Source: Lineus longissimus
Lineage: Eukaryota; Nemertea; Pilidiophora; Heteronemertea; Lineidae
Reading direction: 5' to 3'
Assembly: GCF_910592395.1 (NCBI RefSeq)
Contig: NC_088309.1
Coordinates: 10,108,501-10,172,500 of the forward strand
Length of the DNA stretch: 64,000 nt
Shown one piece after another: positions 1 through 10,700 of the stretch (position 1 is the stretch's first letter; each line of letters opens with the position of its first letter). The position numbers were made by a program, and so were the translations under genes. The notes under the pieces are model-generated. The model did no database searches. It was not told where the DNA came from and saw only the letters and a list, made by a program, of their open reading frames with translations.

Positions 1-644
1 GAAAAATCCTCTATTCTAGCAAGTGTCTCTCAATTTCCTTCAAAATTGACTTATTCGAATGTTTTTGTTTTCTTTTTGTATTAGTACATTTAATGATATG
101 CTACATATTCTGACCTTATGCATTCATTACAGCAAAAGTCATCAACAACACTTTTTCTCCAGGCATCTAATGCCTGCCACATGAAATCTAAAAATCATAA
201 TTTTTTGGATTTCTTGCTTTAATAGAAGCTGTGTCATTGAATTGTTATCACATTGGTGGAGGACTGGCCTAAAAGGAATATAATATGTTACCATTGTAGA
301 TCAGAGAATGTTAATAAATTTGATTTGTACTTTAATACTCTTGTTTCTCACATTTCTTGTTGAAAGAGCTTCCTCAGTGTAGCGAGAATGCCTTCACCAT
401 GAGTGGTGAACCCCACCCTGAGGTCTGCTCGTTAAAGACCAGAACCTCAGCATAGTTGTTGACAACTTGTATGAAATAGGCATTTCCGGAGAGGATGGAA
501 GACCTATGACCTGATTTGCCTCGCTGAGGACAGTTGTGCCACATTGTCCACAGTACGAGAGACGCATGGCTGCGGGAAATTATTATAACCTGATCCTGCA
601 GCTTGAGTGTTCTCTGAAGGTTGTGACATCGTAATTGCAACACT
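1..644. other. No gene recognised; flank of retroelement remnant
   Basis: AT-rich sequence without a credible exon. The minus-strand open frame that enters from 943 downward is the decayed tail of the neighbouring retroelement read through the palindrome, not a gene. Confidence 0.5.
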
Positions 645-1552
645 ACTACTAAGACCCATGACCTAAGGTCTTGGGGGCAGCATGACAACTGGCAGCAGTG
701 ATGCATGCCCAAGGAGATCTGTTTTCGGCCTTCCGGATAAGTTGAGGTGCTGTGAGGCCGGTCACTCTTTGATGTTATCGATCCACATTTTCCTTGGTCT
801 TCCTCGCTTCCTCCCTCCAGCGACAGTCCCCTGCAAGATCCTCTTTGCAAGCGAGTCATGTCAGCATACATGTGACTCGCTCTACCAAAACTAGGCACTT
901 GTCGCATCTGAACTCGACAGGTTGATACGGACTTGTTGTTCATTTCCCTATTGTAGACCTTTTGAGAAATCTATTACAAACTGATTTGGTCACATTTCAC
1001 AAAAGGTCTACAATAGGGAAATGAACAACAAGTCCGTATCAACCTGTCAAGTTCAGATGCGACAAGCGCCTAGTTTTGGTAGAGCGGGTCACACATGTCC
1101 AAATCAGTTGAGCTTCCGTCTTTTTCAGGTGGCCAGGTGTGTCTAATGCGTTCCACATGTTGTTTCCACCTCTTGTCCAACTGACACATTGGTTGGTCGT
1201 TGTAGGTATGAGATCCCAAGCAGTTTCCACTTCATCTCAAACGCTTGGATCCAGCCCTCTGTCTCAGCATTTGTCGTCCAGCTTTCACAGCCGTAGAGGA
1301 AGATGGAGACGGCGAGGGACCTGTAGAGTTTGACCTTTACTTGGAGGCTGATGTTTTTGCTCTGTAAATGGGATGGGGTCTGCCTAATGCTACTGTTGTT
1401 TGGGTGATTCTGATTTTTATCCCTTGAGTTGATGTACTGACCCTGTTGAGGATGGACCCTAGGTATTTGAAGTGGTCCACATCTTCGAGTGTATCATTGT
1501 AACACAGTGATACATAATGAGAATGTCGCATCCTAGTCTGAAAGTAGACCAA
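645..1552 (-). pseudogene. Non-LTR retrotransposon ORF2 C-terminal remnant, broken
   Basis: Read on the minus strand from 1552 downward, the translation carries the end of a LINE reverse transcriptase: FKYLGSILNR, then a decayed FLYGCESW block, then KRRKLN-stop-FGHV. After an interruption it resumes at about 867 with HDSLAKRILQGTVAGG and RKRGRPRKMWIDNIKE. These blocks (YLGS, WFGHV, RGRPRKxW) are typical of the region after the RT palm domain in animal LINEs. There are in-frame stops (Trp codon to TGA in WFGHV; TGA after DNIKE) and frameshifts. The HDS block and the GHV block would normally be adjacent, so the 868-1098 palindrome is an insertion into this copy. The exact clade is not determined. 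Confidence 0.8.
868..1098. mobile_element. Palindromic non-autonomous element inside the LINE
   Basis: Two arms of about 98 bp, 868-965 and 1000-1098, are near-perfect reverse complements separated by a 34-bp loop. They contain the shared string acaatagggaaatgaacaa (right arm) and its complement. The element splits the LINE remnant between two normally contiguous protein blocks, so it arrived later. A diverged relative lies at 61757-61950. Confidence 0.75.
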
Positions 1553-2297
1553 GTGTGTGAATAGAAAATGTGCATAGATTGCACAAATTCATTTAATTGA
1601 GATATGTCGTCCTTGTTTCAAACCTGATATGCTGCAGTCACTCCGTTTGCACGGATAGCCATTCTGTTTTTTGGGTTGTTTTCATATGAAGACAGCAAGG
1701 GCATCACACAACGAGATGTCACAGATATAACAAAAACTCTGTCTCACCTTCGTGTAGATGTCATCTTTGAACCAAATTAGTGATTATGGGCACTCACTGC
1801 GGCAACATGACGTCTTTATCTAAGTCAGTTGTGCAAAGACACGTCTCCACTCTCTGTGGTCTTGGGGAGCTGTACTCAGTACATTCCTCTCTACACCTGC
1901 TGATTCTGCATCTCTTGTCATTGCGTCCATCAATGGGCGTTGCTCCATAAATCACAACGCTTCGGACAATATCCCATTTCTCCAGCCAGAAAAACCACAT
2001 TGCCAAAGGTGAGATCATCATTTTCACGCTTATGACAACAAAATTCATTCAAAGAGAAGACTGTAATTACTGTCTGTTTTATTTACAAAAGATATATACA
2101 ATAGATACATCAAGATAGTACATGTATAGTAGAAAAGAATGATGATTTTTAAAGGGATACTCCTGTCTGGGTAATATATTCATAGTCTGCATTTCTATGT
2201 ACACTATGTGAGATTCTGGCACCCCTGGTGTCAGTGAGGCAAACCAACTGATGCAATATTTAGGAAACCATGACAGCCCTTTAAGACAAACTTAACC
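1553..2297. other. No gene recognised
   Basis: Intergenic sequence. A minus-strand frame at 1794-2048 is open for 84 codons but shows no recognisable domain and no convincing splice context. Confidence 0.4.
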
Positions 2298-2772
2298 TTA
2301 AGGGATACACCACTCATTGAAAAAAAATGCAATAACCCTACAATTCGTAGCTCATGGTCTGAGTTGACATATTCTCAAATTTCAATATAATTCAATTTGA
2401 TACGAATATGACAAAATCCATGGGAGATGCCATTACTCTGGCTTGAGATGTCACTTGTGCTGTATGAATATTCATGCACCATGGTCATCATTGTTCCTCA
2501 TTACGCAATGATTTTAATTTCAATGACATTAGGACCTAGGCCTATTCAGTGTTGTGCATGAATATTCACAAAGCACTAGTGACATCACAAGTTAGATCAA
2601 TGGCAGCTCCCATGGATTTTGGATTTTTGTCGTGTGTATGACAATGTATGACAGAACTGCTCAAAACATCTAGGGAATGAATTTTGTCAACATTTGAAAA
2701 CACATATTCATGTACTAAGGCCATGGCTTCCAACTGTGAGTTTTTTGTTCAATGAGTGGAGTATCCCTTTAA
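2298..2772. mobile_element. Inverted-repeat MITE-like element with TTAA ends
   Basis: The left end (2298-2326, TTAAGGGATAC then CACTCATTGAA) is repeated in reverse complement at 2741-2772 (TTCAATGAGTGGAGTATCCC then TTTAA). Ends of the form TTAAGGG...CCCTTTAA around a 475-bp interior without an ORF suit a non-autonomous piggyBac-type element. The family assignment rests only on the ends. Confidence 0.55.
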
Positions 2773-2967
2773 GAATCCTACACGGCATTGGTACTACCAA
2801 AGGGCAAAAACTTGTGTCGTCATTTGAAAGCTGTTCCTTTCCGCTCATAGAATCTCAGTCGATTCTCCTATTACATGCTCCGTCACAGAATTTAACTTGT
2901 TAAACTTAAAGGTTCAAAGTCCAGCCCATTTTACACTGAAGTCAGTTTGAATCGCACTTCGAAATGC

Positions 2968-5900
2968 TCATGATTTTTTCAGCAAATGTTTAAAAGAGTG
3001 GTCCACCAGAACGTGCGCAGTAAAGTCTCCCATCTTCTGCCCAGAGCCGTCGTAGTGCAAGAGCTTTAGACAAGGTTCACACAAAAAACACGGATCCTCC
3101 GGCAGTAGGTGGCTCCCGTTAATGACCCACTTGGCACGAAACGCTGTACAAATGCGACACTTGCGACATCTTCTGATTTTACTTTTAAGCAGGAGCGGAT
3201 AATCGGACGCATTGTGGCTGTCTGACTCGTGTAACATTCTGAAAAAGCAAAATGATAATACAGTGGAAACTCCCTTAGTGGACACCTCTCTATTAAAGAC
3301 ACTAGTTTTGATCCCAAATTGGTTGTTTCCATTCAATTTGACCTCTCTAATCAGGACACCTCTCTATTTAGGACAGCACTGGTCAGTCCCGAGGGCATCC
3401 TTAACAGAGAGTTCTACTGTACTGATATAATATTACGATACATTCACATAAATCTACAATAATCGCCACTTTGGAGGGTACCTGTCCCAAATGCCATATC
3501 CCGACTCCCGATAGAAAATTCAGCAAACGTAAACAGACTAAGAGGAGCAGCTCAGACAAGAAGGAAGTCTCTGCCACATCATCAACCATGTACCTCTTTG
3601 GATATATTTCATTCTGAATTCGTCCAATTTACCCAACCTGAAAGAACTTCTTATACGTACCTTATTGTTGTGAAGATGAGAAGATGTTCACAGTCGCCCT
3701 GGTGTACATAGACATAGGGTTTCCCGAGTTGAATTGTTAGGTCCAGGAATGTGGTGTTCTCCATTAGTCTGGTTTCATAGGGACCAAGTCCCCTATCTCT
3801 TTCTCTCACCCATTTTGTGATGAGCCTGAAAGAGAGAAGTCATATATTGATATTTATTGTTGCTATTGTCTATAAAACCACCAGGTGGGTTGATAATGGA
3901 CTCTGGCTAGCAAGCACGTTGGCATGTTAAAGGACAGCACTAGTCAGTCCCAAAGGTGTCCTTGATAGAGAGGTTCTACTGTATTTGTAAACTGTGCTAC
4001 TTACTCACTGTAATCTCGATTCGTTGGGTCTCTCATGTCGTTATAGAATGTGTCTTCGATGAAAAAATAGCCTGATTTGTACAGGTCCTGAAAGAGAGCA
4101 GCCAATAAGAGCAGGGAAAGGAATGACAAATGTCTATATCATTCATGTGAAGGAGTTATCCAGGGCAATCTGAGTGGTGTAGAGCAAGTATCAGTACCTG
4201 TCATCTGAGGTCCTAGGTTCGATTCCTGCTGGGTTTCAGTATACAGAAATTATAGCTCACATGCTAATTTCTCAATATTTAAACCTTCACTGTCCACCTT
4301 TGTCGTAAATTGATCACGCTCTCTGCTTGATGTCACAACCAGTTCTACATCAACTCGACTATCCACTCACTCAAACTTCAGGCGAGGGCAAAATACTGCA
4401 ATTCCCATCAACAATTTTCAACCCATCACAGTACCTTAGCAGAGATGTCCTTTGGAAGGTCCAAGTTGTGACTAAATTCGCCATTTATTGCGAAGTCTTT
4501 GGGACACATGATCACATCACGTAGTTCAGTCAAACACTGCCGACCACACACTAGCATTTCTGAATCCATTTGGGCCTGAAAGAATATAAAACCGGTATCA
4601 AATACGAAAAGATTACACATGTTACAGGGCCAACCAGACAAGCTTCATAGAATATTCAGTGCAGTATTTTTTAACGACACAAGCAAAATCAGATCATGCA
4701 ATGTCATGTTACTGTTCGGCAAAAGTGATCATAGTATATGCCCACTACAGAGATACTTATCACCTTGACCATTGTGAAGATAAACCAGGAATGCATGTTC
4801 ACAAAGCAAGTTGAAAGTTTGATGGGATAATAATAATAAGAAAATAGTGTCACTGCACATTAAATACATGGTCCAGGATTAATCTATGCTTGGTATTTTA
4901 ATACCAAGCATAGATTAAGAGAATACTACAATGTAATAGTATAAGGGTATATTCTAATACTTACTCGGTTGTCGCCCCTATGAAATGGATCGTACACCTG
5001 GACAGTCAGAACAACATCAGATTTAAAATGCAACGGGCTAATGATATTTCCACCTTCATCTACAATCACTTCAGGTCTCACTTTTGTTGGCTGGAAGCAG
5101 AAATCCCCAAAATAATACAGGTTTCATTTATCATGCATCATACCGCAGGAATGTAAGCAAAGGATTCAATTGAAGAATGACTGAATGTACTTTGAACCTC
5201 TTTTTAAGTCTCAACTCTTGACATTCACTGTGCATATTTTACCAACACTGTGATTATTGTACCTTGTGCCTTGTGTCTTTAGACAAAACGACTTCAGACA
5301 AGGTTTGAGACAGCTCCTCAAACTCATAACTGGCCACAATTTATGCCAGGTACATACACATCACTCTCCATTTATTACATCATTATTGATTATGTCCCCT
5401 GAGCACGTATCTCTTTAAAAGCATTACAATCAACATGTCAGGTGTTGATGGCCCAATCTTTGACCTTGCCATGATCTGTTTGATTATTTGTATGCTACTT
5501 ACTAATGGCAAAGTATTAAAGACGGAATTGTGCAACTTGTGTTCAATATCATCCTTCTCAGTATGTTCTTTAAGGATCCTGGAAAAATAGCAAATGATGT
5601 GGTTAAACTTAGATCTACCACTTTGAAATACATGTTTTCTTTGGGCTTCATAGCCAAATATTCTCCAGATGCAAATCAGGCTCAATATCATGACTGTCAG
5701 GTCTTTTTTGTCCACCTCAACTTTCAATTCACATTGAGGTCTCTTCTTCTTCAACCTTGACGGTCAATGTCTTGAATCACACCTCTCCTCAACATGTTAA
5801 AGGACAAGCCAGGATGTGTCAGACTGATACACCAATAATATAAAAATTGTTTTTGTCTTACTTGAGTGTGACAAGATTAGTTTTATCAGGAATACCATGC

Positions 5901-6522
5901 AAGAGATTGCTTTTTGAGGTAGGATCATCCTCATTTTCCTCACACTTCAAAGAATCGGCCCTAAAAAGAAAGAACAGGGATTGACAGATGTGACACATCC
6001 ATTCCCTCCATATGCCCCCCCTTGCTTGAGCACTAATTCGTACGAGCATTTTTGTTCGGTGCTGTTTTCGATGTATATATCATATAAATGTACCACCTCC
6101 TACTCCTAGACCTATTACGATAGGCTAGGCCTAGGCCTATAGGAGGGTGCAACTCGTCCGCAGTCCCACAGGCCCAGTTGACAACAGAGTGCTCATGGAT
6201 CATCGCCATGTTCAGGACATTCAATGGTAACTCTCTACGCGCTAATCATAAACTAGCATTCTACCGGGTATGTAAATTACTAAATTTTGAAATTCATAAA
6301 ATTTAATTTGAAATTTTCTGCTGACCTACACAGTCCCTCCAATTCAGACACCATTTCATCCGGTATAAAGCACTCATTTTCTGAAAAGTTGCTCGCATGA
6401 ATTTCTTCACCATCCATGAAATAGCTTGATGGAAGGATATTAGCCCATGAGATCAGGAATTCAGCAACGTTGACTTTATTTGGATGCACATTTGGAAGGT
6501 CTTCTTTTTCCCTGTTCTCCAT
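2968..6522 (-). CDS. SNAPC3: snRNA-activating protein complex subunit 3 (SNAP50)
   Basis: SNAPC3 is the DNA-contacting subunit of SNAPc, which binds the proximal sequence element of snRNA promoters for RNA polymerases II and III. Coding exons (minus): 6326-6522, 5862-5960, 5503-5578, 4965-5090, 4435-4575, 4005-4087, 3661-3825, 2968-3238. Their phases join cleanly to 385 aa plus stop; the human protein is about 411 aa. Family signatures are LKCEENEDDP and NLVTLK near residues 70-100, DLYKSGYFFIEDTFYND in the middle, HQGDCEHLLIFTTIR, and a C-terminal zinc-binding block (CRKCRIC, then EDPCFLCEPCLKLLHYD) in the last exon. The start is the ATG at 6522 in context AAAATGG; the frame stays open upstream but has no earlier ATG. 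A MITE copy sits in the last intron close to the acceptor. Confidence 0.93.
3259..3421 (-). mobile_element. ACAGTAGAACCTC-family MITE, copy 1
   Basis: Ends are acagtggaaactccctta and its diverged complement gagagttctactgta; the interior has the family string gacactagttttgatccca. It lies in the last intron of SNAPC3 and its edge is about 20 nt from the acceptor of the final exon (exon edge 3238), so it may supply the branch-point region. Confidence 0.75.
3929..3982 (-). mobile_element. ACAGTAGAACCTC-family MITE, fragment (copy 2)
   Basis: Only one end survives: aaggacagcactagtcagtc through gatagagaggttctactgta. It is in a SNAPC3 intron. Confidence 0.6.
4180..4235 (+). mobile_element. tRNA-like SINE head remnant
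   Basis: A B-box match, GGTTCGATTCC at 4216-4226, follows a degenerate A-box-like stretch and precedes a short complementary stem. No intact tRNA cloverleaf can be drawn, so this is at most a decayed tRNA-derived SINE. Confidence 0.3.
4879..4918. repeat. Perfect 40-bp palindrome
   Basis: TTAATCTATGCTTGGTATT, two bases, then its exact 19-base reverse complement. It lies in a SNAPC3 intron and is not part of any other repeat seen here. Confidence 0.9.
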
Positions 6523-7775
6523 TTTGAAAATTGCGCCACCTACCAAGAGACCCAAAAGTAAATTAGGGAATGAAAATAGATGGACGTTTCACTTGAAATA
6601 TAAATATTCAGGTATTCATATCCTTTAAGTACGAATTTATTTCAATCAAGTCAACTTTATCTTTTAGAAATTATAACTTGGTATGAATTTATGCTTAAAT
6701 ATTGTAAATTCTATATATTTCGGAGCTGAGACTTAATAATTCCCTGGAGTGCTCAAAGAGCGTCAAAATGGCGAAGTATGTCTGCAATTTTCTCTTTTTC
6801 CACAAAATAATAGCACATAAAACAATGTGTATTCCGCTGATTTGCATGAATCATGTTTACTTTTGCCCCTCTATGTCCATACAATGCATAGAACATGAGA
6901 TATCACTTAATGCAGTGATGAATAAATGTTTAGAGCCTGTTTTCTTTGATGACATCTGCTGGTGGTGTCTCATCTGTCTGTCTGTGTACTGTCAGACTGA
7001 GTGCCAGTGTCAGACCCCTGCCTCACTGTCCTGCCTTGCAAAATGCATAGCCTAGGCCTACATTGGTCCACAGAATAGAATGGTGATTGGTATCACACAA
7101 TGAGTACCTTTGGTGTTATGTTCTGGCTTGTTTGGCAGTAGTTAAATGTAGCAATTCCTATTCCTAAGTCAAAAGCTAGAGCCCAGGTTCAATCCTGGGG
7201 AGAACTCGGGGATTGTATTCCTGGATGAACCGGCGTAGTTTCAAGGAACTAAAATTCCTGGCTCTTCACAACACAACAACGTAGGCCTTTGAAATACTAG
7301 CGGGTCTGTCAGATGAGACTAAAAGCCGTTGTCTCTTGTTCCTGAGTGTCTATGCCAGTAGTAGGCAAATAAAAGATCCCGCATGGTGGACAGTAGCCTA
7401 TAGCGGATTCCATACCTCGGGCAAAAATCCAAAATAGGGTTACGACGCCGTTAATGATAATGAGATAATCCTTGACAACCAATAGACGTATTCGAAGAAG
7501 ACGAATCAGTGCCCAAAAAATCAAATGCACACACTCAGAACAGGTCAGAAGACCTAAGCCGACTTCAGACATGAGACAATGCCTTTGTTCAAGGTCAAAC
7601 GCATGATGACTGGTCAGTGCCAAAACAAACTTCTTCGAATTCATCTATGATTGAATGAAGAAAAAGCAAAAAAATAGCCACAGTCTTTACTTTTTGCTAG
7701 GGCTAGGCCTACCGGTACTTCAAACATTACCCCTTGCATAATAAATCTTTTTTATCTAGCCCTTTTTCGGCCGCC
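6523..7775. other. Divergent intergenic region between SNAPC3 and YTHDC2
   Basis: The two genes point away from each other here, so both promoters and 5' UTRs should lie in this 1.25 kb. Nothing like a TATA box decides a start site. A tRNA-like B-box with a flanking stem (cccaggttcaatcctggg, 7187-7204) marks a probable SINE remnant. A plus-strand ATG at 6768 in good context opens a 95-codon frame without recognisable similarity. Confidence 0.5.
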
Positions 7776-10700
7776 ATGATGATGCAACATTCGAGGAACC
7801 TGGATTCCCCTCGGCCATCGAGTGTGGGGAGTTCACAGAGCACGTACAGCAATAGCAGCCGCTCTAGGTTTCCACAGGATGTCTGCGTTGGGGAAGAGTT
7901 GAAGATTGGAGTCCATGTTGCTCTGGAGAGATTCCGCATGAACGAAGAACAAAAGGGTATGCATTTGTTTATTTTCAGTCAGCTTTGGTCTTCTTGAATA
8001 TTGACAAGTTCATTTTAAGTAATTAACTAATAAACCAAAAAAAAAGAAGCAGGCACCATCAAGTTAAAAACGAATTCATTTCTATACACTACTCTTAAGA
8101 TTTGAAGAAAAAAATGTACTAAAATGCAAGCCAGCTTGTGCCCAGGCTGTTTTTTTACTTATTCATTTGGCCAGACCCGGACTATTCATTTATGTTGATG
8201 GCCTCAGTGCCTCTTGGCCCTAATCTCATTCGATTTCTTGTAGTACTAGGAGACAAGCCCCCACTTGAGGCACACAGTGTCATCAAGGCATTAAAAGTAA
8301 GTGAGTTCGTACTATTCTTCTTTTTCAGAGATTGAGTTTCCATCATCATTGACATCAACAGAGAGATGCTACATTCACAAAGTTTGTGCAAATCTTGGGA
8401 TGAAGTCCAAAAGCAAAGGGTGAGAATTGAAGAATCTACCTTCCTTTTCAGATGGGATGCTCTGCCTTTACCAACAGGGGCTTGGTAGACTTGGTACTTT
8501 AGTATTGCAATTAACATAAAGAGCCTAGTGTCCATTTTTTGTGTCTAAAGCCATTGCTGGCATTCAAGTTGTTCATCAAATGGAGAGATAGCCTGATAGG
8601 AGGATGTGTTAACTATCGTTTGGAGGGGAAAGGGTGAACATATCTGCAGGTGTAATTTTTGAAGATTTTTGAGAACTAAATTGGTTATTCTATTTCTGTA
8701 TGTTATTATCATTTTGTTTCAGAAAAGGAGCTGGCCGGTATATAACTGTTTCCAAGAAAGATGGTAGTCAGATTGTCCAAGCTTCAGCCTCGTTTCAACT
8801 GGCAAGGAATTCACGCCACCAAGTACATACCCTGATGCAGCGGTACCCCCTGACCAACAAGGAGAGAATGGACCTAATGCCAAGGACTGAACGAGGGCAA
8901 GGAGACTGTAAGTTATCAATTACTTGAATTAGCGATTTAGAATGTGACGTATTGTTTTATGCAAAATAATTACAGTAGAACCTCTCTATTAAGGACACCT
9001 TCGGGACTGGCAAGTGCTGTCTTTAATAGAGAGGTGTCCTGATTAGAGAGGTCAAATTGAATAGAAAATACCAATTTGGGACCGAAACTAGTGTCCTCAA
9101 TAGAGAGGTTGTCCTTAATAGAGAGGTTGTCCTTAGTAGAGAGGTTGTCCTTAGTAGAGAGGTGTCTGCTAAGGGAGGTTCCACTGTAATTAAATCTGAC
9201 AAGCTTATGAAGTATGATTACTTCATCTTTCAGCGGTTTCCAAAGATCTAACTCGGACCACAACTGGCCGTCTCAATAACGGTGTTCCACAGGTGCCACC
9301 TCGGCGTGGCGACTCCGATCTGCTAGCATTCAGAGAAACCCTACCAGTCATGGCATACAAAGATGAAATCACTAAAGGAATCTGCAATAACAAAGTCATC
9401 TTGATCTCCGGTGAAACAGGATCTGGAAAAACTACTCAGGTAAGCTTGGAACTTATCTACTACATGTATGTTACGTTCACTTCAGAGTACAGTAGAACCT
9501 ATCTATTAAGGACACCCTCGGGACTGACAAGTGCTGTCCTTAATAGAGAGGTGTCCTAATTAGAGAGGTCAAATTGAAAGGAAACTACCAAGTTGGGACC
9601 AAAACTAGTGTCCTTAATAGAGAGGTTGTGCTTAATAGAGAGGTGTCCGCTAAGGGAGGTTCCACTGTAGTTCCACTTGCTTAGTTTGATGTGTGTAGAA
9701 ACTTGTCAACTACTGCTTATTAATAGCCCTCTGTCTGATTAGGAATTTAGATTGATAAGTGATGAAGGAAACTGGTAGAGTTGTAGGGGGACGTCAGAGC
9801 TGCATTCTTTATTTCGAAAATCTGTCAGTTGACCAACGATCAGACAGGTGATTGTTTTGAGGGCAACTTGATACTTTTAATGAAGCCATTAATCCTCTGT
9901 GAAAATACAATTTCCTTCCTTATTTCACTGTCCATCTTGTGCCAGAGGTGTGTTACAGTTTTTGACTTTGTCCCTTATCTCTATTGAAAAGGGTCATCCT
10001 AACTTTTAAAAAAATACATAATTTTTTGCTTTTTTCCAGATACCTCAGTTTATCTTAGATGATAGTACGGGGAATAACAGACCATGTCGCATCATCTGCA
10101 CACAGCCAAGGAGGATCTCCGCCTTGTCAATTGCTGAGAGAGTGGCTGCTGAGAGGGGAGAGAAGATTGGCCAGACAGTTGGCTATCAGATTAGGCTAGA
10201 AAGCAGGTGAGATAGTGATTCAACACGTAATTGACTTAACTCTAGTACTCGAGAATGTTCTCAATGCTTATCTGAAAGTCAACTGAAGTTAAAATCGTTC
10301 ATAAGCTCTGTTTTTACTTACCTCAATTATGCCAGAAAATACTGAGATTCTCTCACATTTTTGAGCTGGTGATGATATCAAATCTTCCTCTAAATTGTAG
10401 GCTTTTTGAGCAGTTTTGTTTCATGCTGAAATATATTTGTATTTAGAACGGCTTTACAGTATTTGTACATTTTCAGAGTTTCACCCAAGACCCTGCTGAC
10501 CTTCTGTACAAATGGTGTACTGTTGCGGACCTTGATGGGCGGTGACAACTCTCTCAATAGTGTGACCCACGTTATTGTGGTGAGTTAATTGGACAATCTA
10601 CTAGTTGATATGATCAAAGTTGATCTTAATCCATTATGTAACTTTGCCTATAAGTATATGGACACGTGTGTAGGAATGGTTCATCACAGATTGCAGTCAG

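Noticed and set aside
374-943. 189-codon minus-strand frame
   Set aside because: Composite of the palindromic element and the decayed LINE tail, partly in the wrong frame.
1794-2048. 84-codon minus-strand frame with GRNDKRCR text
   Set aside because: Could be an exon of a gene outside the window but nothing recognisable and no clear splice sites.
5650-5757. Possible extra SNAPC3 exon reading KKKRPQCELKVEVDKKDL
   Set aside because: No phase-compatible donor and only a poor acceptor; joining 5862 directly to 5578 keeps phase and gives the expected length against human SNAPC3.
6768-7055. 95-codon plus-strand frame starting ATGGCGAAG in good context, between SNAPC3 and YTHDC2
   Set aside because: No recognisable domain, no splice join to YTHDC2 and no second exon; may be chance or 5' UTR. 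Left out as a gene.
7187-7204. tRNA gene candidate (B-box with stem)
   Set aside because: No A box, acceptor stem or anticodon arm; interpreted as SINE remnant.
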